A model generated the notes under the pieces. It saw only the letters and a program-made list of their open reading frames with translations. It was not told the origin of the DNA and made no database searches. The translations under genes and the position numbers were made by a program. A DNA stretch of 64,000 nucleotides. It comes from Sipunculus nudus. Lineage: Eukaryota; Annelida; Sipuncula; Golfingiida; Sipunculidae. The stretch is taken from the NCBI GenBank assembly GCA_026874595.1, contig CM049318.1, positions 26,006,956 through 26,070,955 on the forward strand, in the 5' to 3' direction. This document shows positions 1 through 12,130 of this stretch, piece by piece. Numbering within the stretch: the first letter of the stretch is position 1; the number at the start of each line of letters is the position of its first letter.

Positions 1-70
1 CCATGTAGTATATAGATGAAGTAACCAGTAAGTTAAATTGACAGTTAGATGTGAGTACAGGAACACTCAC

Positions 71-122
71 CTCCCCATGCATCCTTTCTATTTCTGATAT
101 CTTCTCATTAACTCTCTGGTAT
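71..122 (-). CDS. Exon 4, helical/coiled-coil segment
   Basis: The acceptor is TTGTCAG|A. The first base completes a Leu codon with exon 3, and 17 codons follow (YQRVNEKISEIERMHGE). The exon ends GAG|GTGAGT, a near-consensus donor, so more exons lie beyond the left edge. The 587-base intron between exons 3 and 4 (123-709) is AT-rich and shows nothing else. Confidence 0.78.
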
Positions 123-1939
123 CTGACAATCAAAATATGATGTTATATTTAACAAGGTGCAAAAATAACAGACATTTTAAATGTCTTATCCTGTAAAGTA
201 TGCTGAATAAAATAATTACCTTAAACCAATCCCCACTTAATGGAATTATTATTTTTATGACAAATCTGTAGACCTGCTGTTCCAGAGATGACCTCTTGAA
301 ACAACCTAATCAGCAACCTAATCTATGCATGGTATTGAAACTGGCCCATATATCAAAACATTTACTACTGTAAAACATGCCATACTCATTGAGGCTATAT
401 CGACTGTAATACAAGTCATAAGTTACTGACTGAGCTGGTTATTCATGAGGTATTGTAAGATTCATTTAAACTTTAAAATCAATACAAACACTACTGTCCT
501 TAGATTTTAAATTTTTATAATTTTATGATATAATGTATTTACATTTTTGTATTCGATCATTAGTCTCAAAAATAAATTTGTAAAATGAGTAGCAGCTTAG
601 TGATTAACTATGATGTCTAAGTTCTAAACATCCAGTTCTACTTGAAAAAGTTGAAATAAATAAGGTGGGTTACAAAACTGAATTATTATCAGAGGAATTA
701 AATACTGACAACTCTATTGATTTCTTCTGGAGCTTGGCCTCAAAATCAGCTTGAAGTACATTCTTGGCAAAGTTGATATCCCTTTTCATTTTATCAACAT
801 CCTAAAAATGAAAAACATAACAGCATAAGAAGCTAACTACTACACAAACAAAGAACTGAGTAACAGGGCATTCTAGAAGGTGGCCTTGTCTTGAATATAG
901 GTTACCGGGTATATATTTATTTTAAATGGGCACTCATCCTCATCCACTGATCTGTGCATGTCTTTTATATTGCAAATTCCTGGTTTAATATACACTGAAA
1001 TATTTTAGTAAACCAACACACCTTCCTCTTAACAGAAGACAAGAGTTGAAGAGTCACAACATAAAAACATGAAAGTTTATTTAAAAAAATAACCTATTAA
1101 AATTAGACTAATATATTTAATAATGACACCTCATATGGACTTAAAATATTTATTTTATTTATTAGAACTTTTCAGATGACGTAAAGTGCATAATGAAAAT
1201 GATTTCAAATCTAAGTGAAATGCAAAAAAAAATATTAAAACATATGTTAATTGTAAGAATAAACAATATGATGAAAAGGTAATTACATCCACCATCTTAC
1301 AATGAAACTGAAATATAAAAAGAAGACAAAATATTTAAGTGTCCAAAAAAAAAACTTTTTTTAAATGACTGTTTTTGATAGGCTCCTGCATTTGAAGTAA
1401 TAAAATGCATTTAGTCTGTCACAGTTAGAACACATCAACTGAAAATACTGTATTTAGGGCTGGATATCAGGTGATTTATTATATTAAAATCAATTAATGG
1501 CACAAATTGGTGATTATTGGTCAAATAATTCCAGTGTGTACTGGGAGAAATGTTGATACAAATTGTCTGCAAGTGATTATTGATAAAATATTAATATTCA
1601 AAATGACAGAAATCTATGAAATTTATTAAAATTACACATTGCAGAGACACATGAACAGTTATATATAAACAGAAACACATGCACCAGTGATCAACCTTGG
1701 AGCCATATGTTTCTTGAACTGCTATTAGCTTGCCTTGAAATGTATTGATAGTCCCTCCCAATGTTTGTCACAATATTTCTCTATGTTAAATATCAATCTT
1801 TATTCTAAAGCCTTGGTAGGGTTGCAATACCAGTTTATGATGATTATATATTTATGTCACCATAGATCATATCTTTCCTTATCCATCATTCAGTTGTAAA
1901 TCATGCCAGCTCCTGACAGTCTTATGTCTTCAAAGTAGG

Positions 1940-2028
<89 letters not shown>

Positions 2029-5000
2029 AGTATATGAGGTAAATTTGATGTAGAAAAGCACTCAATACTGAGTGTCAGGCAATAGTTACCTGACGATCGC
2101 GGGTGTGTAAACATTGGCGTAAAACTCCAAGTAGTAACTCGAGGTACCTTTAACGTGTTTAACGTTCAGTATATATATATATATATATCAGTCTTATATA
2201 AGTCATGAATTGCTTCACCTCCAGTAACTGTTCAATCACTTCAGTCATTTCCTTCAGGTCAATGACCTCTGTGTTTTCTGTTTGTGTTGCTCGATCCAAA
2301 CTGAAGAAACCAATCTTCTGTTCATCTGCCAAGGATGGCCTGCAAGTACAAGTTAGTATAAAAGACATACAGCATGGTTCATATAGTTCCTTAAAACTAA
2401 AATTCAAATAAATTTTGATGACCTTTATCAAAATGAAATGTTTGAACAAATAATAGATCTTAAAAGACAACTCAGAAGCATTACACATTTACTAATGTAG
2501 AAAACATGCAGTTGACTTGAGCCCTAGAACATCAGGGAATGTATCAAAACCTGAAATATGGTTGACATGGTTATCAAGGGGTACATTACAGTATGCTGAG
2601 CTTACACATTGCAGATCAGCCCCTTGCATTGACATGTAATGCTGGTGTTTGTTGTGTGACAGAAATTCATTCTTAAAATCAAATGTAGAAAATGAACTTA
2701 ATATGAATCACACTGCATCAATACATATTTTAATGTGCATCATCTATATATTAATGTGAATCCTTAATGTGTAGATTGCGCATCTGTGAATACTTTTTAC
2801 ATCCTTTTAACTACTTTGCTGTTCCAACTAAAAAATTCCAAGAGGCCAGTGGGGTTGAAGCAATATCTCATTTTCTTCACAGTAAGTGCCGATGCTTTCA
2901 GACATACTGACCATTCAGCAGTAATTGTTGTCCCAATGGAGTCTAAACATCTGTATTAATGATAATATTACATGCTGGGGTTATTTGGTCTCTTCATGCT
3001 TCATATGAATTTTCAGTGTCGAAGGATCGTTCAAATATTTGAACGGCACCACACATGCATTTCAGTTTCTTATGTATACCTGTTAGTGATCCAGCATATA
3101 CAGAAGGCAAAGAGATACTGGAACCTGACAGAATTTCAATTTATCACAATCAATTAGTTCTCCACTGCACATGTGCACAAACTGTCTTCAGGGTTCAACA
3201 TGTGATAATCAGTACTTTCCCTTGCACCATAACGTAAGGAGCAGCAAGTTGCAAGAAACCATACTATTTCCGCCACCTCCCATCCTTCTCCCTCTGTCAA
3301 ACTGTGGTTGTATGATCATTAGCTTGGCTTCTTTATGTTGTAAAATTACTTCAGCAATGATTCTTTCCTATGTGCTCCATTTTGCACCACATTTTGAAAT
3401 ACACTGCTTAATTTCTATGTCTTTATGTTATTATGCTGAGGTGGCCTATTTTGGTCCCCTCAGCACTATGTCATGTGTTTATAATTGTAACTGTATCACT
3501 TGATGTTTGTCGACAGTTCACCTGGCAGTGCCCCTTGAGAAGCTTTAGTGCATTATAATAATTATAAAACTAGTACATATTAATACCCTGACCCAGACAA
3601 TGTTGGACTCTGTTTAATTTTATACCTGGAATGATTGACATTTAATTTGGGCAGTGCAAGCTGGTTGATGGGTCTTTTTTTGCAAATGGCACAAGTGACA
3701 GATGTACTTTTCTGTCCGTTTTTGACTGAATGCATGGGTGTGTGGTATTATGAATGGAATATTTACCAAACTGTATTTAGATAGATCTGTCCAACAATCC
3801 GTAGGGTATACTGTCACCTTATTGTTTTCATATCCTACTGAGGATTGTACTTGTTTACTATGAAAACCATAGTGAAGTGATACATACTGTAGACAACATT
3901 TTGGCCTAACTAAAGAATCTGTCCTAAACTACTACCTGTCCAATGGTGATCCTATGTACATCAAATGATTTCTACCTTAGCACGTACCTATGACCTGATG
4001 ACATTCATCATAGATCCATTTATTTTCTTATCTTCTGTTTTATCCCTTATTTTTAGAAGATATAGTAATCATACTGTCTGTGGTTTAAATCGACCATGTA
4101 GGACAGATTCTATAGTCACTACAAAATTTTATTACATGCAAAATCTTTTAAAGTTTAAATGAAAGCTTTGAAGTTATGTTTATTTCATGAATATTAAATG
4201 TAATAAAATTACTGTGTTACATGACCTATCCTCTTGCAAAACTTATTGCATCCCTTGTTTTTCATTTGAATCATGATCACATTTTGCCGTATTTTAAGGT
4301 CCACTATGGAAATAAGTTAACCTCACAACATGTAAGGTTACTTTTTAGTGCTAGTTTTTTCATGGCTTTTCAACACTAGCAGGTTTTATGAATATAATTT
4401 TGATAGATATATGTATTATATTTATCCATTTTACTGTGATCTGTAGGTGTTGTTGTTGTGAATGAAATATGTCTATTTTTCTATCTATTAAAGCCTCAAA
4501 ATGCGGTCGTGTTTACATTCATTACGGGTCCGCCTAAACACCCAAAACACCGGTGTTTTGGGTTCGTGTGACGAAACACCACGAAACACCCTTTTAAATT
4601 CGATCTTGAAGCAAAACACTGGTATCAGTTAATAAATCATCATCTGTTGCATATATTAATGCGATATTGTGCCACTATTCTGTAAAATAAAAGAAAGCAA
4701 TGGTGTTTTGTACAACTGACAAGTGCGCTGCCTGATTGCGACTTGCGCCGGTATAGGGCAGGGTCATAGCTGGCATTTAGGCTGCAGTGGGCGCCGGTGA
4801 ACCCACCATGGCACGAAACACTCGTTTTTATCTTTATGTCATAAATTTATGAAACACAATTGCAGATATACATCCATATGATGATTATTTATCGATTGGT
4901 TTAACGTTTTGGGTTCAGGTTTGAAGTTAAGTGGGTGTTTCGTGATGTTTCGTCACAGATACCCAAAACACCGATGTTTTGGGTGATTAGGGGGACCGTT

Positions 5001-7390
5001 CATTACGGTAAAACGTGAACGTAGGGTGTTGCAAGTCGGCAATAAATAAAACTCAGAAGTCGGAAGTCGGAAGTCGGAAGTCGGAAGCCGTTTTAATTTT
5101 TAGTATAATGTTAAAAATAACGATCATACCAACACTTTTTCGTGTTAAAATGTAAGATATAGACCCCCTTTGCAAAACCAAGAAGTTGCACAAACGTATA
5201 TTCCCATATATGAAAATTAAAGCATTTTTAATGCGTCGGAAGCCTCTCGGAAGTCATCCTGAGGTGTCAGATGATGCTCAAAATGCATAAAACTTGGAAG
5301 TCAAGACCATAGCACCAACCGACATTGACACAGAAAAAGTCTTGCATGATTCCAGATTTTGATTAAAGTGATATTTATGTATTTGGATAAAATCATAATG
5401 TATATTACTAATTAAACATAATGATATATAAAATATATAAAAAAATAAATGTTGAAATATACATTCAAATGTAATACATTATATATCATATCGTGACATA
5501 ATATTTTAATATGGAATGTTATTTTTTATAAATAAAATATAAAAGCATTTTAAATTTCGTAATTTTATCAAAATGGTGTAATAATTCTTTTAGAATAGAA
5601 TATTATATCATATAAAAAAATAAGTATAACTTAATATTTATTTGTATTATAATAATTTTACATATATAATACTATTCAAATATTTGATAAAATACATAAA
5701 TTTTTATATTAATGTAAAAAAGTATCAAACTGTCGCAGCCTTGCAGAAACTGGTTAAACCGTAAGAAAAGTCCATTCAGTTTTGTAATAATAAAACTAAT
5801 TTATTTTATCAATTAGGGTGCTATATACAATATAAATGAAACTAAATTTTATCCATGCATTAGGATGCTTTATATGGAACGCATATAACTCTCCAAGGCT
5901 TGCTGAATACTGATCACCCAACGTATCAGGAAACATTTTTAGAACATTGCACAGACAATTTGCAGAAAACATTATAAAAACACTTCCAAAATATTTCGAA
6001 AATTTAAAAATATGAAAAACTACATATAACTATGAAAGATTTAAAAAAAAGGCATGTGATGTTGCAAAAACATTGATATAAATTATAACAGTATCTTTAT
6101 ATTATAATTTTAGCTTAAAATAATTTATGTAGGAAGGATATTACATTATTATATGATTCCATAGAACATTTTTTAAATTTTACACTTTAAAGCCACATTC
6201 TTTTTGGAAACATTTTAAGAACAGCTTCATAAAATGTTTATGCTAACTAAAGATCAGGCAATAAGAACAAGGAAACGCGTGTGCCTTTAAGGTAACGTAA
6301 TGAAATATTACATAAATTGTTATCAGTTACAAACTAATAGGAGGAATCGCTACCTAAAATCTTTTCTGCCATTTGTTATCCATTTTATTGGTTAGAATAA
6401 CTCGCAAGGTGGAGGGGATAAATTATCACATAAATGAATGGATATATTAATACTCATATTATATACAATTTAATAATTTCATATATTAATTTACATTGAT
6501 TTATATAACTTTGTCTTACTTAATTTAGGAATATTGATTATATTGTATTTTTATAATATATGATATTTTATCATATAATATAATTTAATATCAAATTATA
6601 TCGCTGTTGAATGAATATATAATTATATCGTCATCTATATATGTTATTTAACACATTGTGTATACATTTTAATATACTTGTTATTATGTAATTATATTTT
6701 GCATCATGTATGTATTTGTTCAATGAAAAAAATAGAGAATACCGTTTTTTTTATAATGGGTTTTTTATTTGTTATTATAGTATTTTATATTCATATTTTA
6801 CATTTCAATATCAATTTATATATTATTTTGTTATTTATATACATTTTGATTTTGTTCAAATACATATATAAATATTACCTAAATTAATATTTGGGTTGAT
6901 GCAAGACCCTTTTTGTGTCGTTGTCGGTTGGTATAATGTGGCTTGACTTCCGAGTTTTATGCATTTTGAGCACCATCTGTCACTTCAGAATGACTTCCGA
7001 GAGGCTTCCGACGCATTAATTATGCTTTAATTTTCATATATGTTAATATAGATCTATGAAACTTTCTGGTATGAAAAAGGGTGTCTATATCTTCCGTTTT
7101 AACACAAAGACTTGTCGATTTGTTCGTTATTTTTAAAATTATAATAAAAATTAAAACGGCTTCCGACTTCCGAAGGCTTCCGACTTCCGAGTTTTATTTA
7201 TTGCCTTGCAAGTCAAATGTGCATGTACAGCTGCAAGTGTCAGATAAAAGGTAGGTTTTGGTGGTATTTATTATATTGCTTACCTAAAGTCGACCGGATC
7301 TGCATCGTCCATGTCCTCGTACTGTTCCTCAAAGTCTTCATATTCCTCCTCGTACTCCGCCAAGTCCCGACCGATGCCTTCCTCCGCCAT
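71..7390 (-). CDS. 5' part of a coiled-coil gene with an acidic N-terminus (four coding exons, incomplete)
   Basis: Four exons on the minus strand join in frame: 7390-7284, 2339-2219, 801-710 and 122-71. All introns are GT-AG, with phases 2, 0 and 2, and the exon 4 donor is phase 0. The 124 residues begin MAEEGIGRD. Residues 10-35 are strongly acidic and aromatic (EYEEEYEDFEEQYEDMDD). Residues 52-56 are RATQT, matching the LC8 (DYNLL) consensus [K/R]xTQT. From about residue 60 the sequence is charged and helical (MTEVIEQLLE, KMKRDINFAKNVL, RVNEKISEIERMHGE) and looks coiled-coil. There is no signal peptide or membrane segment, so an intracellular protein is expected. LC8 binding plus coiled coil is common in centrosomal, ciliary and dynein-linked proteins, but that role is inference. 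I do not recognise the family. The gene runs off the left edge, so the full length is unknown. The exon chain is well supported; the function is not. Confidence 0.82.
710..801 (-). CDS. Exon 3, helical/coiled-coil segment
   Basis: The acceptor is TTTTTAG|GATG. Thirty codons (DVDKMKRDINF ... KKSIE) plus two bases precede the donor GTCAGT. A competing GTATTT donor four bases on would break the frame with exon 4. The GTCAGT choice keeps the frame and gives a Leu codon across the junction. Confidence 0.78.
802..2218 (-). other. Intron 2 of the coiled-coil gene
   Basis: This is an AT-rich intron of 1,417 bases. It holds a long interrupted TA microsatellite at about 1940-2024 and a shorter one at 2170-2189, only about 30 bases past the exon 2 donor. 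I see no other gene. The YIYIYI reading frame here is the microsatellite, not a protein. Confidence 0.7.
2219..2339 (-). CDS. Exon 2, carries the LC8-type RATQT motif
   Basis: The acceptor is TTGCAG|G at 2340/2339. The first base completes an Arg codon with the two bases left from exon 1. Forty open codons follow (PSLADEQKIGFF ... EQLLE), ending GAG|GTGAAG. Read-through beyond the donor soon enters a TA microsatellite (2170-2189), so the donor is the sensible end. RATQT is encoded in the middle of the exon. Confidence 0.8.
4527..4998. mobile_element. 472-bp terminal-inverted-repeat element with 9-bp target duplication
   Basis: TTCATTACG at 4518-4526 is repeated at 4999-5007. Between them, the left end GGTCCGCCTAAACACCC matches the reverse complement of the right end with a few changes, and the inverted repeat runs about 75 bp. 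Each end contains a CCCAAAACACC/GGTGTTTTGGG palindrome: 22 bp and perfect at 4541-4562, one central mismatch at 4962-4983. There is no coding capacity. A 9-bp duplication fits Mutator-like elements, but the superfamily is inference. Confidence 0.8.
5038..7205. mobile_element. Mutator-like (MULE-type) foldback element, non-autonomous
   Basis: The element is 2,168 bp, flanked by a perfect 9-bp direct repeat TTGCAAGTC (5029-5037 and 7206-7214). Its ends are long inverted repeats, 5038-5347 and 6899-7205, starting GGCAATAAATAAAACTC on both strands. They hold direct repeats of GGAAGTC near the tips. The interior (about 5350-6900) is very AT-rich with no transposase. Long inverted repeats plus a 9-bp target duplication are the hallmark of Mutator-like elements; the exact family is not known. 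The right end sits about 70 bp inside intron 1 from the exon 1 donor. Confidence 0.85.
7284..7390 (-). CDS. Exon 1 (coding part), acidic N-terminus
   Basis: The ATG at 7390-7388 has A at -3 and G at +4, the best context of three in-frame ATGs. The other two are at 7441 and 7420 and follow an in-frame TAG; using them would add 17 or 10 residues. The exon encodes 35 codons plus two bases and ends AG|GTAAGC, a strong donor. It is GC-richer than its surroundings, with many GAG and GAC codons, and stands out from the AT-rich flanks as real coding sequence. Confidence 0.82.
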
Positions 7391-7600
7391 GATTGTTTCT
7401 CCCAGCAACCGGCCGTACATAATCCAATAAATGAAGTACATCCGCTAGCCACCGTTCAACAGTGGCGCGCTACTGTTATCCTTCACTAGGATTTGTGAAA
7501 ATTCCCACCGTTCATTGAGGTATAAGAAACCGAGTAGTTGAAATTAAAGGGGGTGTGGCCCCACTGACATACACATATGTACTGTGAAGTTTTTTTTTTC
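7391..7600 (-). promoter_or_regulatory. Probable 5' UTR and promoter-proximal region of the coiled-coil gene
   Basis: The region immediately upstream of the chosen start is less AT-rich than its surroundings. On the minus strand it carries an ATTGG (inverted CCAAT) at about 7425. An in-frame TAG lies just upstream of the ATG at 7441. No TATA box is obvious and the transcription start cannot be placed. The assignment rests only on position. Confidence 0.4.
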
Positions 7601-7764
7601 GTGCGTGTGCGTTTTTTCTAGTGTGTAATTTTTTTTTATCTCGTTTGCGATGATGCATGGTTTCATTTCATATTAATGGAAACCTAAAAGATGATTAATC
7701 TTTTCATTCATGAAAACAAACAATGATCATGTTGAGCAATATTCAATAATAATTATACAAAACA

Positions 7765-7862
7765 ATAATATTGGCAATAATAATAATAATAATAATAATA
7801 ATTATTATTATTATTATTATATAATAATTATATTATAATAATTAAACAGGTATAATAATACC

Positions 7863-7895
<33 letters not shown>
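7765..7895. repeat. AAT/ATT trinucleotide microsatellite
   Basis: Runs of AAT turn into ATT at about 7777-7820, so the tract can fold on itself. A second run of AAT follows at about 7863-7893. Confidence 0.9.
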
Positions 7896-7900
<5 letters not shown>

Positions 7901-8235
7901 TAAATTCGATTAAGGTTTTGTAACCTCAGGAAACGGAGATGGATTGTAATAACTTGAGAATAGCCCTATAATAATTTTATTTTTGTCCGTCTGTCTGTTC
8001 TGTTTATTTTATTGATGATATTTTAAAGATAATACCTCCGTCTGGAGGTATTATGTTTTTATAGCCATTGATCAGTTCGTTTTTAGTTGATTTGGCTGTT
8101 AGCCAATTTAATCGAAAGTTTGGAATGGGTTTTGATGAATTTCATGAAGGGTTAGGGTATACGAAAGGGTAGATTATATATGGATCACCATTATATGGTT
8201 TTTATTTACCTTTTATCATTGCAAAAAATGGTGGA
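7896..8235 (+). repeat. Hairpin-start dispersed repeat (family F)
   Basis: A perfect 11-bp stem (ATAATACCTCC at 8029-8039, GGAGGTATTAT at 8044-8054) with a 4-base loop is preceded by GTCCGTCTGTCTGTTCTG. It is followed by text of the form GATGAATTTCATGAAGGGTTAGGG. From memory this resembles a widespread marine-invertebrate repeat. The right boundary is approximate. Confidence 0.5.
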
Positions 8236-8690
8236 AGATTGATTGATTGACTGATTGATTTTCTTTATTTCCTCCATGTAACGAATAGTACAATCATAAA
8301 TAATATGAACAATATAATAATACAAATTATGCAAATAATCACAAATAGTTATGTGAATTATACAGTTCACGTTTTAAGGAGTTAAATGTTAACTTCCGTA
8401 ATAAAGTTATACCTGATATTCTAAATCTTTTAAATAATGTTAGCATATACTTCCTACGGTCATAGTCCTTCTATTGTAATTTTTACACATTTGAAGAAAA
8501 ATGCTGATCTGTACAAAACATAGCTTGTTCTTGATATGTTAAACAAGATACTGGTGCTCCAAAAAAGAACAGCTATGAACTGATCTTCTTGAAATATGCA
8601 TGTGCATACAAACACTTAAGTCCACTGTGCCTCTGTCCACCAAGCATGCAGTAGAAATGGATACCAGTAAATACTGGGAAGGTAACCTAC
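8236..8690 (-). mobile_element. Possible 3' end of a non-LTR retrotransposon (minus orientation)
   Basis: Read on the minus strand, the segment ends GGAGGAAATAAAG followed by imperfect TCAA repeats (8240-8262 on the plus strand). That is a typical LINE 3' tail. Further in, minus-strand text around 8600-8690 (CTGCATGCTTGGTGGACAG and AGAGGCACAGTGGACTTAAG) resembles from memory a motif near the 3' end of LINE/SINE copies in marine animals. No reverse transcriptase is readable. Tentative. Confidence 0.35.
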
Positions 8691-9661
8691 GATCAATGGA
8701 CTATAGCGCCCCTCCTATAAGTCGCCTCACGCTACCGAAACCGGGATAAGCTTCGGCCTCGGTTGTAAAAGCAAAACAAACTTCTCCTATTGCAAAAGAG
8801 GGCAAAATATAGGCACCGTCATGACGTAGCCATAAAGTTCAGGAAGCGTGATCCACTAACATTAATATCGCCTTGGATTAATTTGTATTTCCTTGGTTTT
8901 CAAGCCATATATAATTTTGTTCAGGGTCATGGTAAAAGTCTTTGATCTTGTGATCCAGAATGTTTGTGGTCTCTGTGTGATTTTTATTTTAATCACTTGC
9001 CACTGTATGTATTATCTATTCCAATAATAGTTTATTTTTGATCAATACAAAACTTTCTCTGCGAAACCACCGAGGTTTACCCAGCCACGTAGAACAAACA
9101 CATTTTTAAATTGTTATGAAAACATCCTGCCAAATTTTTTAATCCCTTTATTTTGAATTTTCGATGAAAAGGTTTCTGTGATGTTGATGGAAAATGCTTT
9201 GGAAATATCGAGTTGACGTTTCAAAAATATCTTATCAAACATTATGAAAAAAAAGTTATGTTTTAATAATTTTTATATATAGGCTCGAGCTTAGTGTGTC
9301 CTTTTTTACCCGTTTACATTTTGTTTTGAATCTATGTGAATATAAATGTTACCATTACAAGACCACCTGACCGGATATACGATATTTAGTGTATACATGC
9401 ACGAAAACGTATTATAAAAAAAATATGTATTTGTCATAAAGAACAAAAAATAGATTTTTACAGTTGGTTGCCCTCTTGATTTATGAAGGTAGCACTATTT
9501 TATGTTTTAATTGTAATCGCGCCAGCCACTGATCAGGCCCGGTCAAATTGATTTCTAGTTCTACAGTGTGTCTCGTATACGCAAGAAAGGTGTTTTAGAA
9601 TTAAACCTTAATTGAAAGATATACTATAACAGTATTTTTCCTGGAGGGGACACTGTTTTTC

Positions 9662-9725
<64 letters not shown>

Positions 9726-10779
9726 ATACCTAATATGCAAAAGAAAGTTCAACTTCAAATGCCCATTCATTACCCCCCCCCACACACACACACACATATA
9801 TACAAAATACTATCACAGGGGCTGACATCTGGTATATTTATATATGAAAAGTGAGAGGAAATATTAGAGGTTTCGAACAAAAAATCCGAATGAAATGTGC
9901 GCTCTCTGACAGCAATCAATTAAGATTTTGAAACTGCATACATGCATGTATATATATCAGATATTTTTGTACTATTAAAAAAATAAAGTATTATCATTGT
10001 ATCTGTGCTTGTTACTGCGTATCCTGAAATGGATGAATGTATCGCGATACATTTATATCCATGGATATGTGAAAGACATGCAAATTAATGTCGCGATTCA
10101 TTTATATCCGTATATGTTAATAAATGTCCCTTGTGCTTTTTCCTGAACTTTGTATAGTCATTCCGGTTGTGGCTATACGAAAACGGATATGACATATATC
10201 TTAGCCCTTTCATAATAGTTTAAAACTGATCATGAAAGGAGGAGGGGAGGGGACAAATTGATTATATACGTTGTCTGGACCGCGCCTTGTTTTGGGTTCC
10301 AGGTATATACACGATTCATGTGAATACTATATGATTAAGGTAATGATTTGACAAAAGGAGGGGTTGCGTAAATAATACTTGACAGTACCAGGTAGTCCTG
10401 TGCATCCGTGCGTGATACCATGCAGACCGTACTTGTATGATACAATGAAGTTATATAACTGCCTTTATTGTAAGGGACATCAAAGAAGTACGCATGCATG
10501 GCATGCAAAGTTAATAAAGCCCACCCCTGAACAGAATGGAACGAACACGAAACGTATCAATATATGATATGCAATGCTGTGGGCGAAATATCATAGTATG
10601 AACAAAACGAAGTCATGGACGAAACAAAAATAAATATATTAAATGACGTACCGGTAAAACAAGCGGAATAATATAATTTTTTTTCCTATTTTATAACAAA
10701 AGACTTTTTTTATTAAAAACCATCGGCGACACACACACACGCAAATTTTGTTTTAAAATTATGTTTCTTCTGAAAAAAA

Positions 10780-10830
<51 letters not shown>

Positions 10831-11660
10831 TATAAACATTTATATATGCAATGGAATAATATACAAGTGATTGCATCACTAACTTATAAATCGTTACTTA
10901 TTTTTTTTCTGTCGTAATAGAAAACCCGTGAATAGGTCTTTTATTTAATTTTTAAAAAATTTCATATTCAAATAAACTTGCTCAATTTGCTCTGTTGTTC
11001 AGATAATTTACAACCGGAAATTTCGATTAAAAATATGTATGTGTATTCTTAATGTTTAAGATTAGTTGTTGTTGCAGTGCGTTCTGATGTAGTGCGGCTG
11101 GCATATAACTGGCGCATTGTGGGCGTAATCGGGCTGTTACACAGGACATATATCTGATCATTTTACCATAGTGTTGGTTTCAAGACAGCGTGGCTTTATA
11201 ACTGTTTAAAGTGCAATTTATAAATGATGATAAATGATAAAGTATAAATATACTTTATTCTTAATTTGGTATATTTCATAGTTGATACATGTGATAAGTA
11301 TATGTGCCTGTAGGGTAGTATATTATGATCTTTTTTGCCTGTAGTGTTAAATTGTTTTGTTTTTGGATTAAGGCGCCTTATTCATTAATTTTCATATGTA
11401 GACCGTCTAATTAAACGTGGAAAATATACCTTGTAATGTGATCTAATGTCAACGAAACTGCTCACCGTAAAATAGGAAAAAATGAAAGTAAATTAAAGTA
11501 AATTTGAGTAAATTAAAATTAAATAAATTAAATAAAATTTATTAAAATTAATTAAAATGAACATAATTTACCGTTAATATATTATAATATGCAACAGCTT
11601 TCTAAAAAAACGCGTCAGAATAATTGGTGTTAATAAATTTTGCCTTACATAAAAAAACGA
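8691..11660. other. Noncoding AT-rich stretch with microsatellites
   Basis: No gene is supportable. It contains TA microsatellites at about 9665-9728 and 10783-10826, and a C8 plus CA repeat at 9773-9796. It also has a 36-base block alternating TAAAGTAAATT- and AAATTAAAT-like words near 11490-11560. The short reading frames have no recognisable product. Confidence 0.6.
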
Positions 11661-12130
11661 GAATCGAAACACTACAGCGATGATTTGCATAATTATCCAA
11701 AAGACTGAAAAAGGCGTACCATGTGGAAACGGGACGGCTAGTCGGAGCATGGCACGTCCCAATCAGTGTCGTCCTTCAACAACAGCAACAATATCATCAG
11801 CGTGTGATATCAAAGCACGCAAAATACCATCTTCTAAGATGGAATCCCCATCGGGCTTTGGAGAAAGTTCGAACAAGCAAGGCCAGAAAGATAACTCAAT
11901 CTATATGATGAATATCACAACAGGGCGAGGTTGACGATGAACGTTGGCCGTGTGCCAAAGGTTGGGATTTTGGGGAATCCCCGTTCTACTGGTCATGTCA
12001 GGTGAAACGTACTAAGTGCACTGACTCCCTCGCACAGGCCGTGTGTAGTCAGTGATGTATCCTTGGTTTAATCGTATACACCAGCACTGGTGTTGATTTC
12101 AGCCTTCATATACCTGGTACAGGTAAGTTT
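11661..12130 (+). other. Less AT-rich segment with a possible untranslated exon edge
   Basis: The segment is richer in GC than its surroundings, and short frames of about 60-84 codons run through it without recognisable similarity. A strong donor-like sequence ACAG|GTAAGT lies at 12120/12121, as expected at the 3' edge of an untranslated first exon on the plus strand. No in-frame downstream partner was found, so this is only a note. Confidence 0.2.

Larger units (their letters stand above)
2340..7283 (-). other. Intron 1 of the coiled-coil gene
   Basis: This intron is 4,944 bases. About 2.64 kb of it is two non-autonomous DNA transposons (4527-4998 and 5038-7205), listed separately. The rest, 2340-4517, is AT-rich unique-looking sequence with no exon I can support. 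A perfect 16-bp palindrome (GTTCAAATATTTGAAC) lies near 3030. Confidence 0.7.

Noticed and set aside
1890-2114. Frame rich in alternating Tyr and Ile
   Set aside because: It is a TA microsatellite read in frame, inside intron 2.
12050-12120. Possible untranslated first exon ending ACAG|GTAAGT
   Set aside because: Only a donor is convincing. No acceptor-linked coding exon in a matching phase was found downstream.
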